In this document: positions 16,026 through 25,111 of the stretch, in pieces | Numbering within the stretch: the first letter of the stretch is position 1 | How the letters are laid out: each line of letters begins with the position of its first letter | Source: Planctomycetaceae bacterium | Lineage (GTDB): Bacteria > Planctomycetota > Planctomycetia > Pirellulales > Pirellulaceae | NCBI GenBank assembly: GCA_015490875.1 | Contig: WFWZ01000214.1 | Location: 1-39,489 of the forward strand | Direction: 5' to 3' | DNA length: 39,489 bases | The notes under the pieces: generated by a model | Told to the model about the DNA's origin: nothing | Databases searched by the model: none | The model's input: the letters and a program-made list of their open reading frames with translations, nothing else | Made by a program: the position numbers and the translations under genes

Positions 16026-16544
16026 ATGAGTGGCAAACCGTGGGGTGTGTGGATCGTAATCGCAAGCGGATGGGTGGCCGGCCCCTTGTGGTCGGCCGAC
16101 TGGATCGTTGCACCTTCGTATTACACGCATGACCCATCGACGGGCAAGCGTGTGGCGCAGTACTCGCCGATCGGACCGGTCTACGTTTACGGCCGCCCGG
16201 ACTACGCTGAGAGCGGTTTCCAACACTACCGCAGCTCGATCACGTTCGGCGGCTCGTCCGACAACTATTACCGAGTCCGCGAGTGGGGACGACCAGTGCG
16301 TCCGTATGGCGAGTGGCTCCGGCCCTTCCGCCCTTATTCGGTCCCCTATCCCCTTTGGGATTCGCCGTATCGGGGCATGTACCAGTTCTATTGGGGTTGG
16401 CCAGGGGCGGTTCCTGCCCCGCATGGCGGCGCAAGGCCCGGCGCAGGCGGACCCGGGGGAGTTCCGGGCATCGGTCTCCCCGGTCACGGCGGTCTCCCGG
16501 GGCATGGCGCTGGGGCGGGACATGCGGGAGCCGGAGTGCCGTAG
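16026..16544 (+). CDS. Small secreted Tyr/Pro/Gly-rich protein
   Basis: A 172-residue protein. The ATG at 16026 has GAGGA eight bases upstream; another ATG at 16011 is also possible. A signal peptide (WGVWIVIASGWVAGPLWSA-DW) is followed by a Tyr- and Pro-rich region (VAPSYYTHDPSTGK, YGRPDYAESGFQHYRSS, FRPYSVPYPLWD). The last 45 residues are Gly/Pro/His-rich (HGGARPGAGGPGG, GLPGHGGLPGHG) and look unstructured. No domain is recognised. Composition points to a cell-surface or matrix protein. It lies 138 bases after the surE-lipoprotein pair and ends 15 bases from the convergent gene. Confidence 0.7.
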   Translation: MSGKPWGVWIVIASGWVAGPLWSADWIVAPSYYTHDPSTGKRVAQYSPIGPVYVYGRPDYAESGFQHYRSSITFGGSSDNYYRVREWGRPVRPYGEWLRPFRPYSVPYPLWDSPYRGMYQFYWGWPGAVPAPHGGARPGAGGPGGVPGIGLPGHGGLPGHGAGAGHAGAGVP

Positions 16545-16559
16545 CGCTCGCGTCTTTCT

Positions 16560-18413
16560 TCAGGGCATTGCCGAAACGGACTGCTCTTCCTTGAGCATCT
16601 GTGCTCGAAGGCGATCCCCGTGTTGTTGCGGCCACGTCGTCTGGCGAAGATGCTGGATGGCCTGATCGGGCTTGCCAAGTCGTTCGTAGCACCGAGCCAA
16701 ATTGTAATGCGCTCCCGCCGTGAACGGACCATCGGGAGCCACTCGGAGTGTCCGCTCCTGGAACCAATTCACGGCGACATCCACCATGTCCGAATCGTAG
16801 TGTGCCAACGCCAGCCAGTAGCTCGCCAAGTACTTGGCCTGACGTTGAAGCTCCACGTGCTGATGAACCCGCGCCTGAAACTGCTGGGGAGTCTCGCGCG
16901 GCTCTCGCTTCAATCCGAGGGTTTCCTGGAGTTTTGGGGAACTGGGGAGTTTCGCCAGAGTCGCATCGGGGATGCGGACTTCGAGGTAGAGTGTCTTGGC
17001 GCCCAGAGTGCTTCCCTCATCGACGAACCGCCCCAGGGCGTGACGCCGCCGCGCTTCCAGTAGCGTGGGAAGCTCCTGCAGGATCGCCATGATACGGTAG
17101 TCCTTTTCGGCTTGAGCGGGCGACCGCCTCATGTACTCGTTGAACTTCCTCTGAAAAATCGATGTTTCGAATGGCAGGTTCCAAAGCCGAATTCGACCGC
17201 TGTCCCGAAAGAACGGATCGGCGGCCATCAGTTGCTCGGCAAGGCGACTCGGTACAACACTCGTGACCATTTGATGCCGCGTCGGAAGTGCCTCCTGAAG
17301 CACGGCCATCCGTTTGGACAGCGATTCGGGCGACCCGTCGATGAGCGCAACCACGTGATTCAAATCGGCTCCGGCGAAGGCATACGCCCGTTCTCCCACG
17401 GCCAGACGCTCGGCCCAATCCGGTGATTCCCTCAACTCCCGAAGTGTGGCGATCGATCCGGGTTCCTTGCCGGGAATCGGGAGTCCCAGTTGCGGATCGA
17501 ACAAATAGAGCTGGTCAGCCACGAGTACCGCGCACAGCCATGGTGTGGGTCGAGGCGTGCCTCCCGGGTCCAGTCCCAGGACGAAGGCCGGAAGAGACCG
17601 CTGACGGCACAGCAAGAGCATGACGCGAGCCCGGTTGAGCGCATCGCCTCGGCCCATCATGAGATTCTGGAGTGGGTAAAAGCGATAGCCCGGCCCCGGC
17701 TCCGCCCGCATCGAGGGAAACGTTCCCTCGGGCTCACGGCCGTCGGCTCCAACGGTCGGTCCCTGCGTGAGAATACGAGGATACTTCAAGAGCGGCTCGA
17801 GATAGATATGCCGAACGGTCCAGTCGAACAACTGACAAGCTTCTTGCAAGGCGCGGCGGTCCCCGCCGGAAAGCCCCGAGTGTTGCGCGATCCACTGTTC
17901 TGTCCGGCGAGGTAGCGGGTGGGTGACCGCCTGGTCACTAATCGAATGGAACCACCATGTTTCCTCGAGGAAAGCACGATCCGAAGGTACGAACTCGAGA
18001 CGAGCCAGGCGTTTCACTTCCGGAATCGCCTGAAGCTCGGGCATCAATCGCTTCACCAGCGTGTCGACTTTCCAGTCGCTCTCCCAGCGATGTGTCAACA
18101 ACCAACGGTTGAGGTGGTAGATGGCATCGTCCGACGAGCGACGCGAGGCCTCGATGTCGAAGAGATACCGCATCGCCAGCGCCAAGTGATCGCGTTGAGT
18201 CTCACTCGGTTCGGTCTGAGTCGATGACGGCCCGGCGGCTCGATAGTCGCTGCGCCGGCATGACACTGAGCCGGCCAACGCCAACATGCCAACCGCGATC
18301 AATCCCCATATCGGAAACTTCTGGATGATCACAATGCAACTCGGTGGATACGTCCTGGGAGTATGACTGTCGAGCGAGAACTGCCTGCCGCGAACCATCC
18401 CGCCCACCTTCAT
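16560..18413 (-). CDS. Large putative lipoprotein with a degenerate transglutaminase-like region
   Basis: A protein of up to 617 residues. A hydrophobic segment at about 34-50 (WGLIAVGMLALAGSVSC) ends in a likely lipid-modified cysteine. The true start may therefore be the GTG at 18332 (590 residues) or the ATG at 18398 (AAGGTG upstream) rather than the ATG at 18413. The centre (ALNRARVMLLLCRQRSLPAFVLGLD, then DQLYLFDPQLGLPIPG) has the layout of a transglutaminase-like domain, but no clear Cys-His-Asp triad is present. The C-terminal part (AHYNLARCYERLGKPDQAIQHLR) is a TPR-like unit. It follows kdsA by 90 bases in the same direction. The role is unknown; an envelope scaffold is the simplest guess. 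Confidence 0.75.
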   Translation of the reverse strand: MKVGGMVRGRQFSLDSHTPRTYPPSCIVIIQKFPIWGLIAVGMLALAGSVSCRRSDYRAAGPSSTQTEPSETQRDHLALAMRYLFDIEASRRSSDDAIYHLNRWLLTHRWESDWKVDTLVKRLMPELQAIPEVKRLARLEFVPSDRAFLEETWWFHSISDQAVTHPLPRRTEQWIAQHSGLSGGDRRALQEACQLFDWTVRHIYLEPLLKYPRILTQGPTVGADGREPEGTFPSMRAEPGPGYRFYPLQNLMMGRGDALNRARVMLLLCRQRSLPAFVLGLDPGGTPRPTPWLCAVLVADQLYLFDPQLGLPIPGKEPGSIATLRELRESPDWAERLAVGERAYAFAGADLNHVVALIDGSPESLSKRMAVLQEALPTRHQMVTSVVPSRLAEQLMAADPFFRDSGRIRLWNLPFETSIFQRKFNEYMRRSPAQAEKDYRIMAILQELPTLLEARRRHALGRFVDEGSTLGAKTLYLEVRIPDATLAKLPSSPKLQETLGLKREPRETPQQFQARVHQHVELQRQAKYLASYWLALAHYDSDMVDVAVNWFQERTLRVAPDGPFTAGAHYNLARCYERLGKPDQAIQHLRQTTWPQQHGDRLRAQMLKEEQSVSAMP

Positions 18414-18502
18414 TACAGCCTACGATGCCGGGCGGTTCGCTGCGAGCCGATTTTCCGGAAGCCTCCCGGTCCGCGACGTTCGGCAAGCCCGCAAACTCGC
18501 GG

Positions 18503-19336
18503 TTACTGGCCCGAGAGGGCACCGCGAATGCGAAGCAAGTCCTGCAGTAATCCCCGCAGTTCGGCCAGCGGCACCATGTTCGGGCCATCGCTGGGCGAGC
18601 TGTCGGGACGGGGATGAGTCTCCAGAAAAATCCCGTCCACGCCAACCGCCACGGCGGCTCGAGCCAGCGGAGCCACCATTTCCCGCTCGCCGCCGGTCCG
18701 TTCTCCTAACCCTCCCGGCTGTTGAACCGAGTGAGTTGCGTCGTAGACGACCGGGGCGCCCCACTGCCGCATGATCACGAGTGACCGAAAGTCATTGACC
18801 AACCGCCCGTAGCCAAAGAAGGTCCCTCGTTCGCACAGCAACACGTTCGCGCCTCCGGAAGCCCGCACCTTCTCAAGCACATGCCGCATGTCCCAGGGCG
18901 CGAGAAACTGGCCCTTCTTGATGTGAACGGCTTTGCCGGTTCGAGCGGCAGCGACGAGGAGATCGGTTTGCCGGCAGAGGAAGGCGGGGATCTGAACGAG
19001 GTCACACACTTCGGCGACGGGAGCCGCCTGATCGGGAAGGTGAATGTCGGTCGTCACCGGCACCTCGCATCGTTCTCTCACTTCGGCAAGCTGCGCCAGG
19101 CCCTCCGTCAGGCCAACCCCTCGGTAGGACGTGAGGCTCGTGCGATTGGCCTTGTCGAAGGACGCCTTGAAAACCCACTGGACCGGCAAGTCGCGTAACG
19201 ACTCATCGAGCTGGTGAGCGATCTCAAGTGTCAATTGCCGGGACTCGAGCACACACGGGCCGGCAATCACCAAGAGCGGACAGTCGTCTCCCACGCGGTA
19301 GGGACCGACTCGAGCGGCAACGGGCGAATAAGACAT
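18503..19336 (-). CDS. kdsA: 3-deoxy-D-manno-octulosonate-8-phosphate synthase
   Basis: KdsA condenses arabinose-5-phosphate with phosphoenolpyruvate to give KDO-8-phosphate for the LPS inner core. Family motifs are in order: [70 protein letters not shown] and [13 protein letters not shown]. The cysteine C28 in AGPC, where E. coli KdsA has Asn, together with the His of DATH, the Glu of FLETHP and the Asp of SDGPN, matches the metal-dependent class known from Aquifex. I take the ATG at 19336 (277 residues); a GTG at 19348 is also possible, and neither has a good ribosome binding site. Its presence supports an LPS-type outer membrane. Confidence 0.95.
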   Translation of the reverse strand: MSYSPVAARVGPYRVGDDCPLLVIAGPCVLESRQLTLEIAHQLDESLRDLPVQWVFKASFDKANRTSLTSYRGVGLTEGLAQLAEVRERCEVPVTTDIHLPDQAAPVAEVCDLVQIPAFLCRQTDLLVAAARTGKAVHIKKGQFLAPWDMRHVLEKVRASGGANVLLCERGTFFGYGRLVNDFRSLVIMRQWGAPVVYDATHSVQQPGGLGERTGGEREMVAPLARAAVAVGVDGIFLETHPRPDSSPSDGPNMVPLAELRGLLQDLLRIRGALSGQ

Positions 19337-19508
19337 GGAGGACACCACGAGAAACGGCGTTCGAGAATCAGACTGGTGGCAACCGGGAAGGTTACAACAC
19401 GTCGCTTCCCAGTTGAACTAGACCGAGCCGAGTCGGGCGCCCGTGCTTCCCGCGAGTCATCTACCAGAAAAACCAAGTGCAAGACCACCGTCTGCGCCGC
19501 TGCGATGG

Positions 19509-20507
19509 TTACTCGGCGAACACGTCGTCGATGCTTTCGGCTGTAAGGATTCGCTCGGCCCAAGTAAGGAGTTGCGAGGAGTCAGCATTGTCAATGCGCT
19601 GCCGGTACTCAGGAGGAATCTCATCGAACTTTCGCTCAAGCAGCCGCAGCACGACCTCCGCTTCCCCTTGCTCGACTCCCCTCTCGATTCCCTTCTCGAT
19701 CCCCTTCTTGATCCCCTCTTTGATCCCTTCCTGAAGTCCCTTCTCCAACAGTTCCTTTTCCCACTCTTTGACTCGTTCTTCCAACATGGCTCCGAGATCT
19801 CTTATTTCAGCCAATTCCTCGGACAGTTGCTCCCCACCCGAGCGTTTCTTGAAGAAACGCAAAACCCAGCGAACGATCCGCCAAGCCGAGTTGCGGTGAG
19901 CCGGTTCGTCGCACCACTCCCGTAATACAGCTCCCGCCTGACGCACTTCCTCTGGTGTCTCACACTTTTCCAAGCGAAACACGACCGCCGCCAAGTTGTT
20001 CATGCCGGCCAGCTTGTCCGGGTCCTGAGCACGCTCCTCCAACAGAAAATACCGCATGCTCGGCCGATACGCAGCCAACTTGTCGGGACACTCGGCGATC
20101 AGGTCGGCCACATCCCGCGGCGCTCTCCACGGCGTCCTCCCATTATACAGCACGATCGGCAAGACCGGCGGCAGAGCCTCACCAGGGAGCACCTTTTTCT
20201 CGTTCACCAACTGCTGGTAGAGCAATCCGACGTAGACCATCAGCCGCAATGCCATCAGCCGGTCGACCGTCGATTGGAATTCGAGCAGCAAGTAGACGTA
20301 CAACCACCGATCGCGGAATTTGACTCGCCAAATGACGTCGTTTTCCCTCCGCTGAAAGGTCTCCGATACGAAGCTCCCACTAACCAGCTCAAGCGTCTCC
20401 AGATCGAGTTCCTCGACCCATGGCTCGCGGATGAAACCGCGAATCAGGTCGGCTACCATCTGGGGGTCCGAGAAGAGCCACCGGCGTCCTGTGTCGTGGT
20501 TGTTCAT
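19509..20507 (-). CDS. Rpn/YhgA-like PD-(D/E)XK nuclease family protein
   Basis: A 332-residue protein of the Rpn (recombination-promoting nuclease, 'transposase_31') type. The N-terminal nuclease core shows D57 (RENDVIWRV) and E76-x-Q78 (LLLEFQST), the Asp/ExQ form of the PD-(D/E)XK motif, followed by the family block MALRLMVYVGLLYQQL. A second conserved stretch is LPPVLPIVLYNG. The C-terminus holds a Lys/Glu/Gly-rich helix with repeats of KGIE and EGIK, mirrored by a short DNA repeat near 19680-19735, and a tail typical of these proteins. They are often associated with mobile or multicopy loci. Start choice is uncertain (ATG at 20507, 20516 or 20534). It is divergent from the lipid kinase gene. 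Confidence 0.85.
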   Translation of the reverse strand: MNNHDTGRRWLFSDPQMVADLIRGFIREPWVEELDLETLELVSGSFVSETFQRRENDVIWRVKFRDRWLYVYLLLEFQSTVDRLMALRLMVYVGLLYQQLVNEKKVLPGEALPPVLPIVLYNGRTPWRAPRDVADLIAECPDKLAAYRPSMRYFLLEERAQDPDKLAGMNNLAAVVFRLEKCETPEEVRQAGAVLREWCDEPAHRNSAWRIVRWVLRFFKKRSGGEQLSEELAEIRDLGAMLEERVKEWEKELLEKGLQEGIKEGIKKGIEKGIERGVEQGEAEVVLRLLERKFDEIPPEYRQRIDNADSSQLLTWAERILTAESIDDVFAE

Positions 20508-20663
20508 GAACCCCATCGTAGCAGAATAGTGCACAAAAGACCACTATCTATTGTATTTTCGGCCGTGCCAGTACGATCAGGGCGATCTGCCGTGGCCAAG
20601 GGTGCCGTCGCCGATACTGAGCGACAAACCGAGTCCCGATGATGCGATCGGGGAGACGCGTTG

Positions 20664-21593
20664 ATGAGCCAAGAGCGCACTTCCTCCGATCACGTCTGGA
20701 TCTTGGCCAATCCCAAGGCTGGGGCTCGGGCGTCCGTGGAAACCATCGATCGACTCGCCACGCTATTGGAGTCCCGGCGTTTTCGAGTGCGGCGATTCGG
20801 CAAGCCCGACGAGTTGGCTCGGGCACTCGAGTCCTTGGATAGCTCCATTCGATCGCTCGTTATGGCCGGCGGCGATGGGACGGCCAATCTGGTAGCTCAG
20901 ATGGCTCCCCCGACCGTTCCGCTGATTCCGTTGCCCTTGGGCACAGAGAATCTGCTGGCTCGGTATCTGGGTTACGATCGTTCGCCCGAGCAGATTGCGG
21001 CAGCGATCGAGGCCGGACGCGTGGAACGATTCGACGTTGGCGAGTGCAACGGGCGACTGTTCCTTTTGATGGTTGGCTGCGGTTTCGACGCGGAGGTCGT
21101 ACGACGCGTCCACGGCTCGCGCCGCGGGCACATTCGTCGTCTCTCTTACGCTGGGCCGATTCTCCGATCTATCCTGACCTATCCCTTTCCAACGCTTCGG
21201 GTCTCGTACCGGGACATTTCCGATTCCCAGCAGCCGGTTCGCGTGTGGGAGGGGAAATGGGCGTTTATCGTCAACCTTCCCCGATATGCTCGAGGGCTTA
21301 CCTTCGCACCTCGCGCCTCGGGCCAGGACGGGCGGCTCGACCTGTGCCTCTTTCGTTCGGGGTCCCTGCTGCGGAGTCTGTATTATCTGCGGCGAGTCGT
21401 GCGGGGAGACCATGACCGGCTTCCCGACTGCACGGTGGTTCAGACGGACGAGATCCACGTCGAGGTGGCGGAGGCGGGCTCAGCGGCCGAAGTCCCCTGG
21501 CAGTACGACGGAGACCCGGGTGGCGTCCTGCCGATTGACGTCCGCGTTCTGCCGCAACACGTCTCCTTGATCGTGCCGGCGGAGACCTATTGA
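20664..21593 (+). CDS. Diacylglycerol/lipid kinase family protein
   Basis: A 309-residue protein with the DAGK catalytic fold. It has ANPKAG at the N-terminus (15-20), the nucleotide-binding GGDGT at 69-73 (VMAGGDGTANLVAQ), the LPLGTENLLARYLG block and the C-terminal region (RLDLCLFRSG, YDGDPGG). These are shared by bacterial DgkB/YegS-like lipid kinases and sphingosine kinases, so the substrate (diacylglycerol, phosphatidylglycerol or another lipid) is not fixed. The ATG at 20664 has GGGAGA nine bases upstream; the TTG directly before it is less likely. It stands upstream of the tRNA-Thr gene by about 50 bases and could share its transcript. Confidence 0.88.
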   Translation: MSQERTSSDHVWILANPKAGARASVETIDRLATLLESRRFRVRRFGKPDELARALESLDSSIRSLVMAGGDGTANLVAQMAPPTVPLIPLPLGTENLLARYLGYDRSPEQIAAAIEAGRVERFDVGECNGRLFLLMVGCGFDAEVVRRVHGSRRGHIRRLSYAGPILRSILTYPFPTLRVSYRDISDSQQPVRVWEGKWAFIVNLPRYARGLTFAPRASGQDGRLDLCLFRSGSLLRSLYYLRRVVRGDHDRLPDCTVVQTDEIHVEVAEAGSAAEVPWQYDGDPGGVLPIDVRVLPQHVSLIVPAETY

Positions 21594-21641
21594 CGAAAAA
21601 AACGCCGTCCCATACGGTAGGGATTCTCCAGAATTCCGGAC

Positions 21642-21715
21642 GCCAGCGTAGCTTCAATCGGCAGAGCACCGCATTCGTAATGCGGGGGTTGTGGGTTCGA
21701 CTCCCACCGCTGGCT
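21642..21715 (+). tRNA. tRNA-Thr (anticodon CGU)
   Basis: The cloverleaf can be drawn by eye. The acceptor stem is GCCAGCG/CGCTGGC (7 perfect pairs) and the D arm is GCTT/GAGC with GG in the loop. The anticodon stem is CCGCA/TGCGG with loop TTCGTAA, placing anticodon CGT at 21676-21678. There is a 5-base variable loop, and the T arm is GTGGG/CCCAC with loop TTCGACT. The discriminator is U at 21715; CCA is not encoded. It reads the Thr codon ACG. It lies between the lipid kinase and the TPR-alphaCTD gene, 88 bases before the latter. Confidence 0.96.
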
Positions 21716-21803
21716 CTTGCTGGAACCGAGGCGAGTTCTCCCGCTCGTTCTCTGGCAACCCCGTTCGTGGCTCAAGTCCTCCTCGATGCGGAGTACCCTC
21801 AAG

Positions 21804-23126
21804 ATGGCTCAAGGTTTAGACGTCGACATCCGTGAGATCGTCCTTTCCAACGCGGCGTTCGGACCGTCGGAAGTCGATTTGATCACCCATGCCATTCGCG
21901 AGGACTACAGCCGATTCGCCGAGTTACGTGATGCGGTGGCCGAGTTAGAGGTACGTGAGGACCACACGCCGGCAACGGCAGTCCGTCTGGGGGTTTGTTA
22001 TTACCTGCTGGGCAGGTACGAACGGGCAATTCAGACTTTGAGTTCCTCGGACGGAGGCGCGATGGCCCAGTTTTATTTGGGGCGTTCTTATTTTGCGCTC
22101 GAGCGATTCGAGGAAGCGATGCGAGCGTACGAATCGGCCAAGGTAGCCGGCTACGATCCCGATCAGGTGGCTTTGCGTGTCGCCGAAGTCCACCGCTATT
22201 CGGGCCATCCGGAGAAGGCCCTCGAGGTGCTGGATCAGCTTTCCGGGCCGATCGAGCAATCGGCGGAGTACTTGTATCAGCGAGGCGCCACGGTAGCGGC
22301 GCTGGGAGGCAACATCGATGAAGTCGTTGCCCTGTACGAGCGAGCTTTGGCCGTGGACGAAGGTCACCCTGGAGCTCTCTTCGGACTGGGACTCGAGAGC
22401 GATCGCCACGGGAACGACAAGGATGCGCTGCTCTATTATCAGCGGGCCGTTTCCCGCTTTCCCGCTCACGTGGGTGCTCTGATCAATCTAGGCATCCTCT
22501 ATGAGGACATGGGCGAGTTCGAAAAGGCAGCCGCCTGCTACCAGCGCGTGCTCGACGTCTACCCCGGACATCCTCGAGCCCGGCTCTATCTCAAGGATGC
22601 CGAAGCCTCAGGCAACATCTACGTCGACGAAGAAGAACGGCGTCGACATGATCGAATGGCACAGCTTCTGGCCACACCGGTGACCGACTTCGAACTCTCA
22701 GTGCGAGCTCGCAATTGCCTCCAGGAGATGGGAATCCGCACGCTTGGCGATTTGATGCAAACAACCGAGCAGGAGCTGCTAGCCCAGAAGAATTTCGGCG
22801 AGACGTCGCTTGAGGAAATCCGCGACATGCTGGCCTCGAAGGGGTTGCAGCTAGGGCAGCAGGTCTTCACTCGGCCAGCTACCGACGTACCGCATGATTT
22901 GGATCTGCCCCCTGAACAAGCAGCGCTCCTGGACCGCCCCATTTCGGAGCTCAATCTCTCCGTCCGAGCTCGCAAGTGCATGACGCGCCTGAATATTACC
23001 ACGATCGGGGATCTTGTGCGCAAGACTGGCGACGCCCTGTTGGAATGCAAGAACTTCGGCGTCACCAGCCTCAATGAAGTCCGGCAGAAGCTGGCCGAGC
23101 ACGGATTGAAACTGCGCGGTGAGTGA
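21804..23126 (+). CDS. TPR protein with two C-terminal RNA polymerase alpha-CTD-like modules
   Basis: A 440-residue soluble protein. Residues about 60-280 are TPR repeats (for example [21 protein letters not shown] and [23 protein letters not shown]). Two helix-hairpin-helix modules then follow, at about 291-352 and 378-440. Both closely match the C-terminal domain of the RNA polymerase alpha subunit ([70 protein letters not shown]). Equivalents of E. coli alpha R265, C269, G296, S299 and E302 are kept in both; N268 is kept only in the first. There is no alpha N-terminal domain, so this is not rpoA. The start is at ATG 21804 (GGAG upstream) or 21786. A role in transcription is an inference. 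Confidence 0.88.
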   Translation: MAQGLDVDIREIVLSNAAFGPSEVDLITHAIREDYSRFAELRDAVAELEVREDHTPATAVRLGVCYYLLGRYERAIQTLSSSDGGAMAQFYLGRSYFALERFEEAMRAYESAKVAGYDPDQVALRVAEVHRYSGHPEKALEVLDQLSGPIEQSAEYLYQRGATVAALGGNIDEVVALYERALAVDEGHPGALFGLGLESDRHGNDKDALLYYQRAVSRFPAHVGALINLGILYEDMGEFEKAAACYQRVLDVYPGHPRARLYLKDAEASGNIYVDEEERRRHDRMAQLLATPVTDFELSVRARNCLQEMGIRTLGDLMQTTEQELLAQKNFGETSLEEIRDMLASKGLQLGQQVFTRPATDVPHDLDLPPEQAALLDRPISELNLSVRARKCMTRLNITTIGDLVRKTGDALLECKNFGVTSLNEVRQKLAEHGLKLRGE

Positions 23127-23209
23127 CGGTGAGTGACACCGGTCGAGGATGCTCATCGCGGGCACGATCCGGTCCCGCTCCGGCAGCGGGACCGAACGCT
23201 GAGGCGGCC

Positions 23210-24313
23210 GTGCATTTCGAACTACTGGCGACCGATGGTCACACGGCAGCTCGCCGAGGGCGGCTTACCACGGCACATGGTACGGTCGAAACGCCTGCCT
23301 TCATGCCGGTAGGGACGCAGGGGACGGTCAAAGGACTGACTCCCCAGATGCTCCGGGAAACCGGAACACAAATGATTCTCGCCAATACGTACCACCTCGC
23401 TCTGCGGCCGGGTGAGGAGGTCATCGAGAAACTGGGCGGGCTTCAGCGATTCACGGGCTGGAACGGCCCGATTCTGACCGACAGCGGCGGATTCCAGGTC
23501 TTCAGCCTGGCAGACCAGGTCCGCGTGAGTGAGCGAGGCGTCGTATTTCGATCGCACATCGACGGAGCAAGACTCGAGTTGACCCCCGAGCGGGCCATGG
23601 AGATCCAAGCCGCATTGGGCAGTGACATCGCCATGGTCTTGGACCACGTGGTGGCTCTGCCAAGCCCGCCCGATCAGATCGTCGAGGCGTGCCGTCGGTC
23701 GGTACGCTGGGCCGAGCGGTGTCGGGACGTGGCCGGCCCACCTCATCAGGCTCGCTTCGCCATCGTCCAAGGCGGGCTCGACGTGGACCTACGACTTTGG
23801 TGCAGCCGGGAGTTGGTCTCGCTGCGATTCCCCGGTTATGCGATTGGCGGTCTGAGTGTCGGGGAACCACCACAGGAAATGTATGCGGTCCTGCGCGACA
23901 CCGTATCGGCGCTCCCCGCCGATCGGCCTCGCTACCTAATGGGTGTCGGCCGACCGGAGGATCTCTTGGAAGCTATTGGCCACGGCGTCGACATGTTCGA
24001 CTGCGTGTTGCCGACCCGCAACGGGCGCAACGCCCTCGCGTTTACCGACGCCGGCCCGATCAAACTCCGCAACGCCTGTTACGCCGACGATCCCCGGCCC
24101 CTCGACGAAACATGCCCCTCACCAGCTTCTTCCTTTAGCCGAGCGTTCCTGAGACACTTGTTTCTGGCCAAGGAGATGCTTGGACCGATTCTCGTTTCCG
24201 CTCACAACGTGGCTTACTACCAAAAGCTGATGCGGGACTCGCGCGAGGCGATCGAAGCGGGACGATTTGCCGAGTTTCGCGAGGAGAAGCGGCGCCGCTG
24301 GCACGAGGGCTGA
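23210..24313 (+). CDS. tgt: Queuine tRNA-ribosyltransferase with altered zinc site
   Basis: Tgt exchanges G34 of tRNAs with GUN anticodons for preQ1 in bacterial queuosine synthesis. The TIM-barrel motifs are clear: [27 protein letters not shown] with catalytic D91, and [14 protein letters not shown] with nucleophile D264. I choose the GTG at 23210 (GAGG five bases upstream) because residue numbers then match E. coli Tgt almost exactly; the frame continues to a GTG at 23123. The C-terminal zinc site is unusual. C302 and the final His (H332) remain, but the ligands expected at 304 and 307 are both Ser ([18 protein letters not shown]), with one residue missing nearby. The gene leads into yajC-secDF, the classical order. 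Confidence 0.93.
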   Translation: MHFELLATDGHTAARRGRLTTAHGTVETPAFMPVGTQGTVKGLTPQMLRETGTQMILANTYHLALRPGEEVIEKLGGLQRFTGWNGPILTDSGGFQVFSLADQVRVSERGVVFRSHIDGARLELTPERAMEIQAALGSDIAMVLDHVVALPSPPDQIVEACRRSVRWAERCRDVAGPPHQARFAIVQGGLDVDLRLWCSRELVSLRFPGYAIGGLSVGEPPQEMYAVLRDTVSALPADRPRYLMGVGRPEDLLEAIGHGVDMFDCVLPTRNGRNALAFTDAGPIKLRNACYADDPRPLDETCPSPASSFSRAFLRHLFLAKEMLGPILVSAHNVAYYQKLMRDSREAIEAGRFAEFREEKRRRWHEG

Positions 24314-24633
24314 CAGCGTGTCGCGCGGTATTCACCCTTGCCCAGACCGACGGGGCGCCCTAAACTCGGCCAGCATCAGGACCACACGAAAATGCGGGCC
24401 AACCCAGGCGGAATGCAAGCCTGTCCGGCGGCTTCGACTGCCACAGGGTGAGGCGCTGGGTGGGCCGGGAGGCGTCGGAGCGTCCATATAGCTCGGGTCG
24501 CGCCGGGCGTCGTTTTCTTTTGGGGCCCCGGAAGACGGCATGAGATTCCCCTCGACGCGAACATCGGGGGCTTTCCAACGGAAACGCGGTCAGCGCCGAC
24601 CCCGGTTCGGTGACAAGGGGACAGGAAACGGTC

Positions 24634-25029
24634 ATGCGTATCGAGATTCCAGCGTGGATCTTGCTCGGCCAAGAGCAAGCGGCGGGCGGAGGGCAAGGAG
24701 GGATCCTGGAGGTTCTCTTCGGCGGCCCCTTTAGCATGATCTTCCTCTTCGCGTTCCTTGGTATCATGTTCCTGGTCCTCGTCGTGCAGCCTGAGCGCAA
24801 ACGGCAGGCGGAACATCGGAAGATGCTCGAGTCGCTCAAGCCCAACGACCGCATCGTCACCGTCGGCGGAATCTATGCCACGGTGGTCCAAGTCCCCAAG
24901 GACAGTGACGAACTGCTCGTGCGGATCGACGACAACCAAAACGTACGCATGAGAATCCGGCGTTCGGCGGTCTCGAAGGTGATCGAATCTGAAGGGAAAA
25001 AAGGAAAGAACAAGGACAAGTCCGCGTAG
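24634..25029 (+). CDS. yajC: Preprotein translocase accessory subunit YajC
   Basis: A 131-residue YajC homologue, slightly longer than E. coli's 110. A short Gly-rich lead (GQEQAAGGGQGG) is followed by one membrane segment (MIFLFAFLGIMFLVLVVQP), the family boundary QPERKRQAEHRKMLESLKP and the cytoplasmic beta domain (GDRI-like NDRIVTVGGIYATVV). The lysine-rich tail is typical. I start at the ATG at 24634, with AGGA nine bases upstream; a GTG at 24610 is in frame. YajC forms a subcomplex with SecDF, encoded next. The 320 bases between tgt and yajC contain no gene that I can support. Confidence 0.95.
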   Translation: MRIEIPAWILLGQEQAAGGGQGGILEVLFGGPFSMIFLFAFLGIMFLVLVVQPERKRQAEHRKMLESLKPNDRIVTVGGIYATVVQVPKDSDELLVRIDDNQNVRMRIRRSAVSKVIESEGKKGKNKDKSA

Positions 25030-25111
25030 TGCTCGGGGGAGCAAACCAAGGAAAGACCGAAGCTCCGGCACTCGGCACAACGACGCACAACGGATGAAGG
25101 AAACCGAATCG

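Noticed and set aside
21595..21640. A-run after the lipid kinase stop, possible minus-strand terminator
   Set aside because: The only stem next to it is about four base pairs, and no minus-strand gene ends there.
21804..23126. A second rpoA gene
   Set aside because: There is no alpha N-terminal dimerisation domain; the N-terminal part is TPR repeats.
23123..23209. 29-residue N-terminal extension of Tgt
   Set aside because: The extension is Ala/Pro/Gly-rich, and the start at 23210 restores family numbering and has its own ribosome binding site.
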